64,000 bases of DNA from Kitasatospora kifunensis (GTDB lineage: Bacteria; Actinomycetota; Actinomycetes; Streptomycetales; Streptomycetaceae), in contig NZ_JACHJV010000001.1 in assembly GCF_014203855.1 (NCBI RefSeq), forward strand, positions 4,774,001-4,838,000, written 5' to 3'. A model generated the notes under the pieces. It made no database searches, was not told the origin of the DNA, and was given only the letters and a program-made list of their open reading frames with translations. Position numbers and translations under genes: made by a program. Numbering within the stretch: position 1 is the stretch's first letter; each line of letters opens with the position of its first letter. This document shows, in pieces, positions 54,135-62,238 of the stretch.

Positions 54135-54643
54135 CGTGCTGTCCTGGCAGGCCAGTTGACGCCCGCTCAGAAAGTGCTCGCGGTGGGTACCCTCGGCCAA
54201 TTGGCGTCAAACCCTGCTGGTATGGCAAGATAGTCAAGTTGCTCGGTTGAGTGCCGATGCTGCGCGCCTCCCGCCGGGAGGACCGGAAGCGAGTCCCATG
54301 TACTCGTCGTTCCCGTGATGGCCGTTCATGTGTTCACGTGCTTTGTGTGAATGCAGTGGTGTGTAAGCGACACCGCGGCAGCTGCGGGGCGGACGTACGG
54401 GAATCTTCCGGGAAGCGTGAGCAGGGCCTCGACCCGGCGGCCAGTGGGTGCAAGTCCGACCCGGTTATCCAGGGGTGTTTCGTTCCCTGATTCGCAACTC
54501 GAGTGCGACACGCCCGAGCGCGTGGACCGGCGGGAACCATCCAGGGCCGTCACCGGACCGATCCACCCGGATTCGCGCCCCCAATGGGGCGCTAAGGCCC
54601 GGCAGTAGAAGCATCAGACGACACAAAGGACTACTGAGTAGCC
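54135..54643 (+). promoter_or_regulatory. S10 operon control region and long structured leader
   Basis: The 590-base gap between tuf and rpsJ includes the tuf terminator. A promoter probably lies near 54201-54234 (TTGGCG or GTCAAA with CAAGAT or GATAGT, none optimal). The leader would then be about 400 bases and contains a perfect hairpin, GCGCCCC (54575-54581) with GGGGCGC (54586-54592). S10 leaders in other bacteria bind L4; L4 control here is inference. No ORF is supported. Confidence 0.5.
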
Positions 54644-54952
54644 ATGGCGGGACAGAAGATCCGCATCCGGCTCAAGGCCTACGACCACGAGGTGATTGAC
54701 TCCTCGGCGAAGAAGATCGTCGAGACCGTCATTCGCACTGGTGCGCAGGTCGCGGGCCCGGTGCCGCTGCCCACTGAGAAGAACGTTTACTGCGTCATCC
54801 GCTCGCCGCACAAGTACAAGGACTCGCGCGAGCACTTCGAGATGCGCACTCACAAGCGTCTGATCGACATCCTCGACCCGACCCCGAAGACCGTGGACTC
54901 GCTGATGCGCCTCGACCTTCCGGCCGGCGTCGACATCGAGATCAAGCTCTGA
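54644..54952 (+). CDS. rpsJ: 30S ribosomal protein uS10
   Basis: uS10 (102 residues) also acts as the NusE antitermination partner of NusG and NusB. Landmarks are AGQKIRIRLKAYDHEVIDSSAKKIVETVIRTGA, VAGPVPLPTEKNVYCVIRSPHKYKDSREHFEMRTHKR and LMRLDLPAGVDIEIKL. It is the first gene of the S10 cluster and starts after GGACTACTGAGTAGCC. Confidence 0.98.
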   Translation: MAGQKIRIRLKAYDHEVIDSSAKKIVETVIRTGAQVAGPVPLPTEKNVYCVIRSPHKYKDSREHFEMRTHKRLIDILDPTPKTVDSLMRLDLPAGVDIEIKL

Positions 54953-54966
54953 GAGGCGCGACGAAG

Positions 54967-55614
54967 ATGGCAAAGCAGATTAAGGGCATCCTGGGCGAGA
55001 AGCTCGGCATGACCCAGGTCTGGGACGAGAACAACCGGATCGTTCCGGTGACCGTCGTCAAGGCCGGGCCGAATGTCGTGACCCAGGTCCACACCGCTGA
55101 CAGCGCGAGCGGCTACGACGCCGTGCAGATCGGCTTCGGCGAGATCGACCCCCGCAAGGTGACGAAGCCCCTCGCGGGTCACTTCGCCAAGGCCGGTGTC
55201 ACCCCGCGCCGCCACCTGGTCGAGCTGCGTACCTCGGACGCGTCCGAGTACACGCTGGGCCAGGAGATCACCGCGGAGCTGTTCGAGGCGGGTGTCAAGG
55301 TCGACGTGACCGGCACCTCCAAGGGCAAGGGCTTCGCCGGTGTCATGAAGCGTTACAACTTCCGCGGCCTCGGCGCCGGTCACGGCGTGCAGCGCAAGCA
55401 CCGTTCGCCCGGCTCGATCGGTGGCTGCGCCACCCCGGGTCGCGTGTTCAAGGGCATGAAGATGGCCGGCCGGATGGGCCACGAGCGCGTGACCACCCAG
55501 AACCTGACCATCCACGCCGTTGACGCGGAGAAGGGGCTGCTCCTGATCAAGGGAGCGATCCCGGGTCCGAACGGCGGCCTCGTCCTCGTCCGCACCGCGG
55601 CGAAGGGGCTGTGA
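54967..55614 (+). CDS. rplC: 50S ribosomal protein uL3
   Basis: uL3 (215 residues) is an early assembly protein next to the peptidyl transferase centre. Landmarks are IKGILGEKLGMTQVWDENNRIVPVTVV, GTSKGKGFAGVMKRYNF, GAGHGVQRKHRSPGSIGGCATPGRVFKGMKMAGRMG and the terminal GPNGGLVLVRTAAKGL. It begins 14 bases after rpsJ with GAGGCGCGACGAAG as a weak ribosome site. Confidence 0.98.
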   Translation: MAKQIKGILGEKLGMTQVWDENNRIVPVTVVKAGPNVVTQVHTADSASGYDAVQIGFGEIDPRKVTKPLAGHFAKAGVTPRRHLVELRTSDASEYTLGQEITAELFEAGVKVDVTGTSKGKGFAGVMKRYNFRGLGAGHGVQRKHRSPGSIGGCATPGRVFKGMKMAGRMGHERVTTQNLTIHAVDAEKGLLLIKGAIPGPNGGLVLVRTAAKGL

Positions 55615-55618
55615 GGAT

Positions 55619-56296
55619 ATGAGCACCATTGACATCCTGTCGCCCTCGGGTGACAAGGCCGGCAGCCTCGAGCTGCCTGCTGAGATCTTCGACGCCAAGG
55701 TCAGCGTTCCGCTGATGCACCAGGTCGTCGTGGCGCAGCTCGCTGCGGCCCGTCAGGGCACCCACAAGGTCAAGGCTCGTGGCGAGGTCCGAGGCGGCGG
55801 CCGCAAGCCGTACCGCCAGAAGGGCACCGGTCGCGCCCGCCAGGGCTCGACCCGCGCGCCGCAGTTCGTCGGCGGTGGCGTCGTGCACGGTCCCGTGCCG
55901 CGTGACTACTCGCAGCGGACCCCGAAGAAGATGATCGCTGCCGCTCTGCGTGGCGCGCTCACCGACCGGGCCCGCCACAACCGCATCCACGTCGTCACCG
56001 ACGTGATCGCGGCCGAGGCGCCGTCGACCAAGGCCGCCAAGGGCCTGTTCGGCAAGATCACCGAGCGCAAGAACATCCTCCTCGTCGTCGAGCGTGCCGA
56101 CGAGCTGGGTCTCAAGAGCGCCCGCAACCTGCCGAACGTCCACATCCTGGACGCCGGTCAGCTGAACACCTACGACGTGCTCGTCTCCGACGATGTGGTC
56201 TTCACCCAGGCCGCCTTCGAGCGTTTCGTGGCCGGTCCGGTCGCGTCCGCCAAGGCTGTTGCCGCTGAGGGCGAGCTCGAAGGGAGCGCCGCCTGA
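55619..56296 (+). CDS. rplD: 50S ribosomal protein uL4
   Basis: uL4 (225 residues) lines the exit tunnel and, in E. coli, represses the S10 operon. Landmarks are AARQGTHKVKARGEVRGGGRKPYRQKGTGRARQGSTRAPQFVGGGVVHGPVPRDYSQRTPKKM, the tunnel loop. No change is seen at the Lys/Arg positions of the loop linked to macrolide resistance. The stop overlaps the rplW start by one base. Confidence 0.98.
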   Translation: MSTIDILSPSGDKAGSLELPAEIFDAKVSVPLMHQVVVAQLAAARQGTHKVKARGEVRGGGRKPYRQKGTGRARQGSTRAPQFVGGGVVHGPVPRDYSQRTPKKMIAAALRGALTDRARHNRIHVVTDVIAAEAPSTKAAKGLFGKITERKNILLVVERADELGLKSARNLPNVHILDAGQLNTYDVLVSDDVVFTQAAFERFVAGPVASAKAVAAEGELEGSAA

Positions 56297-56616
56297 TGGC
56301 TGCGGACATTACGAGCAAGACGTTCACGGACCCCCGTGACGTCCTGGTGAAGCCGGTTATCTCCGAGAAGAGCTACGCGCTCCTCGACGAGAACAAGTAC
56401 ACGTTCGTCGTGTCGCCGGGCGCCAACAAGACCCAGATCAAGCAGGCCGTCGAGTCGGTCTTCTCGGTCAAGGTCGAGTCGGTCAACACGCTCAACCGTC
56501 AGGGCAAGCGCAAGCGCTCCAAGACGGGCTTTGGCAAGCGCAAGGACACCAAGCGCGCCATCGTGACGCTGGCCGAGGGCAACCGCATCGACATCTTCGG
56601 TGGTCCGGTCTCCTAA
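56296..56616 (+). CDS. rplW: 50S ribosomal protein uL23
   Basis: uL23 (106 residues) sits at the tunnel exit and docks trigger factor and SRP. Landmarks are DPRDVLVKPVISEKSYALLDENKYTFVVSPGANKTQIKQAVESVF and KRKRSKTGFGKRKDTKRAIVTL. The ATG overlaps the rplD TGA by one base (TGATG), so translation is coupled. Confidence 0.98.
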   Translation: MAADITSKTFTDPRDVLVKPVISEKSYALLDENKYTFVVSPGANKTQIKQAVESVFSVKVESVNTLNRQGKRKRSKTGFGKRKDTKRAIVTLAEGNRIDIFGGPVS

Positions 56617-56659
56617 CGGGGATCGGATGCGTCGATAAGGACGAGGACGAGAGAGCCAA

Positions 56660-57496
56660 ATGGGCATCCGCAAGTACAAGCCGACTACGCCGGGCCGTCG
56701 TGGCTCCAGCGTGGCCGACTTCGTAGAGATCACGCGGTCCACGCCGGAGAAGTCGCTGGTTCGCCCCCTGCACAGCAAGGGCGGCCGTAACAACGCCGGT
56801 CGTATCACCGCTCGCCACCAGGGTGGCGGACACAAGCGCGCCTACCGCGTGATCGACTTCCGTCGTCACGACAAGGACGGCGTGCCGGCCAAGGTCGCTC
56901 ACATCGAGTACGACCCGAACCGCACCGCGCGCATCGCGCTTCTGCACTACGCGGACGGCGAGAAGCGCTACATCATCGCCCCGCGTGGCATCAACCAGGG
57001 TGACCGGATTGAGAACGGCCCGACGGCCGACATCAAGCCGGGCAACAACCTGCCGCTGCGCAACATCCCGGTCGGTACCACCATCCACGCGGTGGAGCTG
57101 CGTCCCGGCGGCGGTGCCAAGATGGCCCGCTCCGCGGGTTCCGGCATCCAGCTGCTCGCCCGTGAGGGTCGCATGGCGCACCTGCGCATGCCCTCCGGTG
57201 AGATCCGCCTGGTGGACGTGCGCTGCCGCGCGACCGTCGGCGAGGTCGGCAACGCCGAGCAGTCGAACATCAACTGGGGCAAGGCCGGCCGTATGCGCTG
57301 GAAGGGCGTTCGCCCGACCGTGCGTGGTGTGGCCATGAACCCGATCGACCACCCGCACGGTGGTGGTGAGGGTAAGACCTCCGGTGGTCGCCACCCGGTT
57401 TCGCCGTGGGGCCAGAAGGAGGGTCGTACCCGTAAGCCCGGCAAGGCTTCGGACGCCCTCATCGTGCGCCGCCGCAAGACCAACAAGAAGCGCTAG
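56660..57496 (+). CDS. rplB: 50S ribosomal protein uL2
   Basis: uL2 (278 residues) contacts the peptidyl transferase region. Landmarks are GIRKYKPTTPGRRGSSVADF, GGGHKRAYRVIDFRR and GEVGNAEQSNINWGKAGRMRWKGVRPTVRGVAMNPIDHPHGGGEGKTSGGRHPVSPWG, which includes the essential conserved His. RBS AGAGAGCC precedes the ATG. Confidence 0.98.
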   Translation: MGIRKYKPTTPGRRGSSVADFVEITRSTPEKSLVRPLHSKGGRNNAGRITARHQGGGHKRAYRVIDFRRHDKDGVPAKVAHIEYDPNRTARIALLHYADGEKRYIIAPRGINQGDRIENGPTADIKPGNNLPLRNIPVGTTIHAVELRPGGGAKMARSAGSGIQLLAREGRMAHLRMPSGEIRLVDVRCRATVGEVGNAEQSNINWGKAGRMRWKGVRPTVRGVAMNPIDHPHGGGEGKTSGGRHPVSPWGQKEGRTRKPGKASDALIVRRRKTNKKR

Positions 57497-57507
57497 GAGC
57501 AGGTCAG

Positions 57508-57789
57508 ATGCCGCGCAGTCTCAAGAAGGGCCCCTTCATCGACGGCCACCTCATCAAGAAGGTGGACGCTCAGAATGAAGCCGGTACCCAGAACGTCATC
57601 AAGACCTGGTCCCGCCGCTCCGTGATCAGCCCGAGCATGCTCGGTCACACGATCGCGGTTCACGATGGTCGTAAGCACGTCCCGGTGTTCGTCACCGAGT
57701 CGATGGTCGGCCACAAGCTCGGCGAGTTCGCGCCGACGCGTACGTTCCGCGGTCACGTCAAGGACGACCGCAAGTCGAAGCGTCGCTAG
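57508..57789 (+). CDS. rpsS: 30S ribosomal protein uS19
   Basis: uS19 (93 residues) lies in the 30S head. Landmarks are PRSLKKGPFIDGHLIKKV, KTWSRRSVISPSMLGHTIAVHDGRKHVPVFVTESMVGHKLGEFAPTRTFRGH. It starts after GGAGCAGGTC, 11 bases past rplB. Confidence 0.98.
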   Translation: MPRSLKKGPFIDGHLIKKVDAQNEAGTQNVIKTWSRRSVISPSMLGHTIAVHDGRKHVPVFVTESMVGHKLGEFAPTRTFRGHVKDDRKSKRR

Positions 57790-57841
57790 TCGCCAAGCGG
57801 ATAAGCAACGACTCATGACTTACACCAGCAAGGGGACAACC

Positions 57842-58189
57842 ATGGAAGCCAGGGCCCAGGCGCGGTACATCCGCGTCACGCCCATGAAGGCCCGCCGAGT
57901 GGTGGACCTCATCCGTGGCCTGAACGCCACGGAGGCCCAGGCGGTCCTGCGTTTCGCTCCGCAGGCCGCGACTGTGCCGGTCGGCAAGGTGCTCAACAGC
58001 GCCATCGCCAACGCCGTGCACAACTACAACCACAACAACGTGGACGACCTCGTCATCAGCGAGGCGTACGTTGACGAGGGTCCGACCCTGAAGCGGTTCC
58101 GTCCGCGTGCCCAGGGCCGTGCCTACCGGATCCGCAAGCGGACCAGCCACATCACCGTGGTCGTCAGCAGCAAGGAAGGGACCCGGTAA
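57842..58189 (+). CDS. rplV: 50S ribosomal protein uL22
   Basis: uL22 (115 residues) extends into the exit tunnel. Landmarks are MEARAQARYIRVTPMKARRVVDLIRGLNATEAQAVLRF and the tunnel hairpin RFRPRAQGRAYRIRKRTSHITVVV. The start is ATG 57842 with AAGGGGA upstream; ATG 57815 (nine codons earlier) is in frame but its sequence is not conserved. The TAA overlaps the rpsC start. Confidence 0.97.
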   Translation: MEARAQARYIRVTPMKARRVVDLIRGLNATEAQAVLRFAPQAATVPVGKVLNSAIANAVHNYNHNNVDDLVISEAYVDEGPTLKRFRPRAQGRAYRIRKRTSHITVVVSSKEGTR

Positions 58190-59022
58190 TGGGCCAGAAG
58201 GTTAACCCGCACGGGTTCCGCCTCGGCATCAGCACGGACTTCAAGTCCCGTTGGTACGCCGACAAGCTGTACAAGGACTACGTCAAGGAAGACGTCGCCA
58301 TTCGTCGCATGATGACGAAGGGCATGGAGCGGGCCGGCATCTCGAAGGTTGAGATCGAGCGCACCCGCGACCGCGTCCGCGTTGACATCCACACCGCTCG
58401 CCCCGGCATCGTCATCGGTCGCCGTGGCACCGAGGCCGACCGCATCCGCGGCGACCTCGAGAAGCTGACCGGCAAGCAGGTCCAGCTGAACATCCTCGAG
58501 GTCAAGAACCCCGAGCTGGACGCCCAGCTCGTGGCTCAGGGCGTCGCGGAGCAGCTGTCCTCCCGCGTGTCGTTCCGCCGTGCCATGCGCAAGTCGATGC
58601 AGGGCACCATGAAGTCCGGCGCCAAGGGCATCAAGGTCCAGTGCTCCGGTCGTCTCGGCGGCGCCGAGATGAGCCGTTCGGAGTTCTACCGCGAGGGTCG
58701 TGTGCCGCTGCACACGCTGCGCGCGAACGTCGACTACGGCTTCTTCGAGGCCAAGACGACCTTCGGCCGTATCGGCGTGAAGGTCTGGATCTACAAGGGC
58801 GACGTCAAGAACATCGCCGAGGTCCGCGCTGAGAACGCTGCCGCCCGCTCGGGCAACCGTCCGGCCCGCAACGACGCCCGCCCCGCGCGTGGCGGCGAGC
58901 GCGGTGGCCGTGGCGGCGAGCGTGGTGGCGCCCGTGGCGGTCGTCGTCCCGCGAACACCGAGGCCCCCGCGGCCCCGGTGAGCGAGGCGCCGGCTGCTGA
59001 GAGCACCGGAACGGAGGCCTGA
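58189..59022 (+). CDS. rpsC: 30S ribosomal protein uS3 with RGG-rich tail
   Basis: uS3 (277 residues) lines the mRNA entry tunnel. The KH domain is in RPGIVIGRRGTEADRIRGDLEKLTGKQVQLNIL and the C-terminal domain in GAEMSRSEFYREGRVPLHTLRANVDYGFFEAKTTFGRIGVKVWIYKGD. From about residue 218 a tail of Arg/Gly repeats (GGERGGRGGERGGARGG) followed by an Ala/Pro/Glu end replaces the usual short tail; RGG-like tails are RNA-binding elsewhere. The ATG overlaps the rplV stop. Confidence 0.97.
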   Translation: MGQKVNPHGFRLGISTDFKSRWYADKLYKDYVKEDVAIRRMMTKGMERAGISKVEIERTRDRVRVDIHTARPGIVIGRRGTEADRIRGDLEKLTGKQVQLNILEVKNPELDAQLVAQGVAEQLSSRVSFRRAMRKSMQGTMKSGAKGIKVQCSGRLGGAEMSRSEFYREGRVPLHTLRANVDYGFFEAKTTFGRIGVKVWIYKGDVKNIAEVRAENAAARSGNRPARNDARPARGGERGGRGGERGGARGGRRPANTEAPAAPVSEAPAAESTGTEA

Positions 59023-59026
59023 CCTC

Positions 59027-59446
59027 ATGCTGATCCCCCGTCGGGTCAAGCACCGCAAGCAGCACCACCCCAAGCGTCGCGGCGCGGCCAAGGGTGGCAC
59101 CGAGATCACGTTCGGTGAGTACGGCATCCAGGCCGTCTCCCCGGCTTACGTGACGAACCGGCAGATCGAGTCCGCTCGTATCGCCATCACCCGTCACATC
59201 AAGCGTGGCGGCAAGGTCTGGATCAACATCTACCCGGACCGCCCGCTCACCAAGAAGCCTGCCGAGACCCGCATGGGTTCCGGTAAGGGTTCGCCGGAGT
59301 GGTGGATCGCCAACGTTCACCCGGGACGGATCATGTTCGAGCTGTCCTACCCCAACGAGAAGGTTGCTCGTGAGGCGCTCACCCGCGCTGCTCACAAGCT
59401 CCCGATGAAGTGCCGGATTGTCCGGCGCGAGGCAGGTGAGAGCTGA
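59027..59446 (+). CDS. rplP: 50S ribosomal protein uL16
   Basis: uL16 (139 residues) binds near the tRNA A site. Landmarks are MLIPRRVKHRKQHHPKRRGAAKGGTEITFGEYGIQA, RGGKVWINIYPDRPLTKKPAETRMGSGKGSPEWWIANVHPGRIMFEL. The gap from rpsC is 4 bases, and the stop overlaps the rpmC start. Sites where avilamycin/evernimicin resistance mutations are found are of normal form. Confidence 0.98.
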   Translation: MLIPRRVKHRKQHHPKRRGAAKGGTEITFGEYGIQAVSPAYVTNRQIESARIAITRHIKRGGKVWINIYPDRPLTKKPAETRMGSGKGSPEWWIANVHPGRIMFELSYPNEKVAREALTRAAHKLPMKCRIVRREAGES

Positions 59447-59670
59447 TGTCGGCCGGCACCAAGGCTGCTGAGCTGCGCGAGCTGGACAACGAGGGTCTCG
59501 TTGCCAAGCTTCGTGAGGCCAAGGAGGAGCTGTTCAACCTCCGCTTCCAGGCGGCGACCGGACAGCTCGACAACCACGGACGGCTCCGGCTGGTCCGTAA
59601 GGACATCGCGCGGATCTACACCCTGATGCGCGAGCGCGAGCTGGGCATCGAGACGGTGGAGAACGCCTGA
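59446..59670 (+). CDS. rpmC: 50S ribosomal protein uL29
   Basis: uL29 (74 residues) is a small helical-hairpin protein at the tunnel exit. Landmarks are AAELRELDNEGLVAKLREAKEELFNLRFQAATGQLDNHGRLRLVRKDIARIYTLMRERE. It overlaps rplP by one base at the start and rpsQ by one base at the end. Confidence 0.98.
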   Translation: MSAGTKAAELRELDNEGLVAKLREAKEELFNLRFQAATGQLDNHGRLRLVRKDIARIYTLMRERELGIETVENA

Positions 59671-59942
59671 TGACTGAGAACACCAACGAGACGCGCGGTT
59701 TCCGCAAGACCCGTGAGGGTCTCGTCGTCAGCGACAAGATGGACAAGACCGTCGTCGTCGCCGTCGAGGACCGCGTCAAGCACGCTCTGTACGGCAAGGT
59801 CATCCGCCGTACGAACAAGCTGAAGGCGCACGACGAGCAGAACGCGTGCGGCATCGGTGACCGGGTCCTGCTCGCGGAGACCCGCCCGCTGTCCGCGACG
59901 AAGCGCTGGCGCGTCGTCGAGATCCTCGAGAAGGCCAAGTAA
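59670..59942 (+). CDS. rpsQ: 30S ribosomal protein uS17
   Basis: uS17 (90 residues) is an OB-fold assembly protein of the 30S body. Landmarks are RKTREGLVVSDKMDKTVVVAVEDRVKHALYGKVIRRTNKLKAHDEQNACGIGDRVLLAETRPLSATKRWRVVEILEKA. The ATG overlaps the rpmC TGA. A 102-base gap follows before rplN. Confidence 0.98.
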   Translation: MTENTNETRGFRKTREGLVVSDKMDKTVVVAVEDRVKHALYGKVIRRTNKLKAHDEQNACGIGDRVLLAETRPLSATKRWRVVEILEKAK

Positions 59943-60044
59943 CGAAGTTGTCCGGGTACGGCCGTATGTGCACCAGGTCCCTCGCGGGCGCTGGTGTGAG
60001 CAGCGGCCGGCCCGCCAGCTCTCGTTGACGATCAGGAGAAAGTT

Positions 60045-60416
60045 GTGATCCAGCAGGAGTCGCGACTGCGTGTCGCCGACAACACGGGCGCGAAGGAAAT
60101 CCTTTGCATCCGCGTTCTCGGTGGCTCCGGTCGCCGCTACGCCGGCATCGGGGACGTCATCGTCGCCACCGTCAAGGACGCGATCCCCGGTGGCACCGTG
60201 AAGAAGGGCGACGTCGTCAAGTGCGTCATCGTCCGTACCGTGAAGTCGCGCCGTCGTCCCGACGGTTCGTACATCCGGTTCGACGAGAACGCCGCCGTCG
60301 TGCTCAAGAACACCGATGGTGACCCTCGCGGCACCCGCATCTTCGGCCCGGTGGGCCGCGAGCTGCGTGACAAGAAGTTCATGAAGATCATCTCGCTTGC
60401 GCCGGAGGTGCTCTAA
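60045..60416 (+). CDS. rplN: 50S ribosomal protein uL14
   Basis: uL14 (about 122 residues) contacts 16S rRNA in an intersubunit bridge and binds the silencing factor RsfS. The start is GTG (reading MIQQESRLRVADNTGAKEILCIRVLGGSGRRYAGIGDVIV) with AGGAGAAAG upstream. Landmarks also include VKDAIPGGTVKKGDVVKCVIVRT. It begins the second half of the cluster after the gap behind rpsQ. Confidence 0.98.
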   Translation: MIQQESRLRVADNTGAKEILCIRVLGGSGRRYAGIGDVIVATVKDAIPGGTVKKGDVVKCVIVRTVKSRRRPDGSYIRFDENAAVVLKNTDGDPRGTRIFGPVGRELRDKKFMKIISLAPEVL

Positions 60417-60419
60417 CCC

Positions 60420-60743
60420 ATGGCGAACAGCATGAAGATCAAGAAGGGTGACCTGGTTCAGGTCATCACCGGCAAGGACCGCGGTAAGCAGGGCAAGGTC
60501 ATTGCGGCCATGCCGACTGAGAACAAGGTCCTCGTCGAGGGTGTGAACCGGGTCAAGAAGCACACCAAGCCCGGCCAGGGCACCGCCGGTGGCATCATCA
60601 CCGTCGAGGCTCCGGTGCACGTTTCCAACGTGCAGCTGGTCGTGGAGAAGGACGGCAAGAAGGTCGTCACTCGCGTTGGTTACCGCTTCGATGACGAGGG
60701 CAACAAGATCCGCGTTGCCAAGCGAACCGGTGAGGACATCTGA
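60420..60743 (+). CDS. rplX: 50S ribosomal protein uL24
   Basis: uL24 (107 residues) starts 50S assembly. The KOW motif is KKGDLVQVITGKDRGKQGKVIAAMPTENKVLVEGVN; then HTKPGQGTAGGIITVEAPVHVSNV. It begins 3 bases after rplN and overlaps rplE by one base. Confidence 0.98.
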   Translation: MANSMKIKKGDLVQVITGKDRGKQGKVIAAMPTENKVLVEGVNRVKKHTKPGQGTAGGIITVEAPVHVSNVQLVVEKDGKKVVTRVGYRFDDEGNKIRVAKRTGEDI

Positions 60744-61321
60744 TGTCTGAGACGACCATCGAGAACGTTGAGAAGGTGGCCCCCCGCCTCAAGGCGCGTT
60801 ACAACGCCGAGATCAAGGGCCAGCTGCAGGAGGAGTTCTCCTACGAGAACGTCATGTTGATCCCCGGCCTGGTCAAGGTCGTGGTCAACATGGGTGTGGG
60901 CGAGGCCGCCCGCGACTCCAAGCTCATTGACGGTGCCATCCGCGACCTCACCGCCATCACCGGCCAGAAGCCGGCGGTGACGAAGGCTCGCAAGTCCATC
61001 GCGCAGTTCAAGCTGCGTGAGGGCCAGCCGATCGGCACCCACGTCACCCTCCGTGGTGACCGCATGTGGGAGTTCCTGGACCGTCTGGTGACGCTGGCCC
61101 TGCCGCGTATCCGTGACTTCCGTGGCCTCTCCCCGAAGCAGTTCGACGGCCGTGGCAACTACACCTTCGGTCTGACCGAGCAGGTCATGTTCCACGAGAT
61201 CGACCAGGACAAGGTCGACCGTCAGCGCGGTATGGACATCACCGTCGTGACCACCGCCCAGACCGACGATGAGGGCCGGGCGCTCCTGCGCGCTCTGGGC
61301 TTCCCGTTCAAGGAGGCGTAA
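60743..61321 (+). CDS. rplE: 50S ribosomal protein uL5
   Basis: uL5 (192 residues) binds 5S rRNA and the central protuberance. Landmarks are PRLKARYNAEIKGQLQEEFSYENVMLIPGLVKVVVNMGVGEA, QKPAVTKARKSIAQFKLREGQPIGTHVTLRGDRMWEFLDRLV, RDFRGLSPKQFDGRGNYTFGLTEQVMFHEIDQDKVDRQRGMDITVVTTA. The ATG overlaps the rplX stop. Confidence 0.98.
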   Translation: MSETTIENVEKVAPRLKARYNAEIKGQLQEEFSYENVMLIPGLVKVVVNMGVGEAARDSKLIDGAIRDLTAITGQKPAVTKARKSIAQFKLREGQPIGTHVTLRGDRMWEFLDRLVTLALPRIRDFRGLSPKQFDGRGNYTFGLTEQVMFHEIDQDKVDRQRGMDITVVTTAQTDDEGRALLRALGFPFKEA

Positions 61322-61325
61322 GCAC

Positions 61326-61511
61326 ATGGCGAAGAAGTCCCTCATCGCGAAGGCCGAGCGTAAGCCGAAGTTCGCTGTCCGCGGTTACACCCGCTGCCAG
61401 CGCTGCGGCCGTCCGCACTCGGTGTACCGCAAGTTCGGCCTGTGCCGTGTGTGCCTCCGTGAGATGGCGCACCGCGGCGAGCTGCCGGGCGTGACCAAGA
61501 GCTCCTGGTAG
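61326..61511 (+). CDS. rpsN: 30S ribosomal protein uS14, zinc type
   Basis: uS14 (61 residues) of the zinc-binding type shows two CxxC motifs, TRCQRCGRPHSVYRKFGLCRVCLREMAHRGELPGVTKSSW. Streptomycetes often have a zinc-free paralogue elsewhere, so this is the zinc-replete form. The ATG is at 61326, four bases after the rplE stop. The gap that follows (297 bases) is unusual for a spc cluster. Confidence 0.98.
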   Translation: MAKKSLIAKAERKPKFAVRGYTRCQRCGRPHSVYRKFGLCRVCLREMAHRGELPGVTKSSW

Positions 61512-61808
61512 TCCAGGCCTCTCGGTAGCGGTAGCACAACACTGCGAAGCAGCGGTGCCCGATCCCACAGTGCCGCCAGCCTTCCCTTTGGGGCGGTTTG
61601 GCTGCCCTCACGGATTCCCGTAAGGTAGTGGGGTCGGGCCCCCTGCCGCGGCATTCCCTATGAATGTCTGCGGCCCTTCTTTGGAGGGCTCGCACCCAGT
61701 CTTACTAACGCCGCAGGTCCCCTGCGTCTGTGCCCCTGCCGCACTTCTCGGAGTGCGGTGGGGGGACCTGGCGCGGAGAAACCACGGCGAGAGAGGCCTG
61801 AGGCCATC
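61512..61808 (+). promoter_or_regulatory. Structured gap between rpsN and rpsH
   Basis: The 297-base gap contains an inverted repeat, AGGTCCCC (61715-61722) with GGGGACCT (61762-61769), enclosing CCGCACT (61739-61745) with AGTGCGG (61752-61758). A second CCCC (61733-61736) can compete for the same G-run. The rest has no clear ORF. It may carry a promoter for rpsH and a regulatory RNA. Confidence 0.5.
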
Positions 61809-62216
61809 ATGACCATGACCGACCCCATCGCAGACATGCTCACGCGTCTGCGTAACGCGAACTCGGCGTACCACGACACCGTGGCGATGCCGGCTAGCAA
61901 GATCAAGTCGCACGTCGCGCAGATCCTGCAGCAGGAGGGTTACATCTCCAGCTGGAAGGTCGAGGAGCCGCAGGAGGGCGAGGTCGGCAAGAAGCTGACC
62001 ATCGAGCTCAAGTTCGGCCCCAACCGTGAGCGCTCGATCGCTGGTATCAAGCGCATCAGCAAGCCGGGCCTGCGGGTCTACGCAAAGTCCACCAACCTGC
62101 CGAAGGTCCTCGGCGGCCTGGGCGTGGCGATCATCTCCACGTCTTCGGGTCTCCTCACGGACAAGCAGGCCGCCAAGAAGGGCGTAGGCGGAGAAGTTCT
62201 CGCCTACGTCTGGTAA
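61809..62216 (+). CDS. rpsH: 30S ribosomal protein uS8
   Basis: uS8 (135 residues) is a primary 16S-binding protein and in E. coli represses the spc operon through an mRNA site near rplE. Landmarks are MTMTDPIADMLTRLRNANSAYHDTVAMPASKIKSHVAQILQQEGYI, KRISKPGLRVYAKSTNLPKVLGGLGVAIISTSSGLLTDKQAAKKGVGGEVLAYVW. The start ATG 61809 fits the MTMTDPIADML N-terminus of other actinobacteria. It begins a new block after a 297-base gap. Confidence 0.98.
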   Translation: MTMTDPIADMLTRLRNANSAYHDTVAMPASKIKSHVAQILQQEGYISSWKVEEPQEGEVGKKLTIELKFGPNRERSIAGIKRISKPGLRVYAKSTNLPKVLGGLGVAIISTSSGLLTDKQAAKKGVGGEVLAYVW

Positions 62217-62238
62217 TTCGGGAAACGGAGGTACAGCA

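Noticed and set aside
54201..54234. Confident S10 promoter
   Set aside because: Several -35/-10 combinations are possible but none is good, so it is described only as a likely region.
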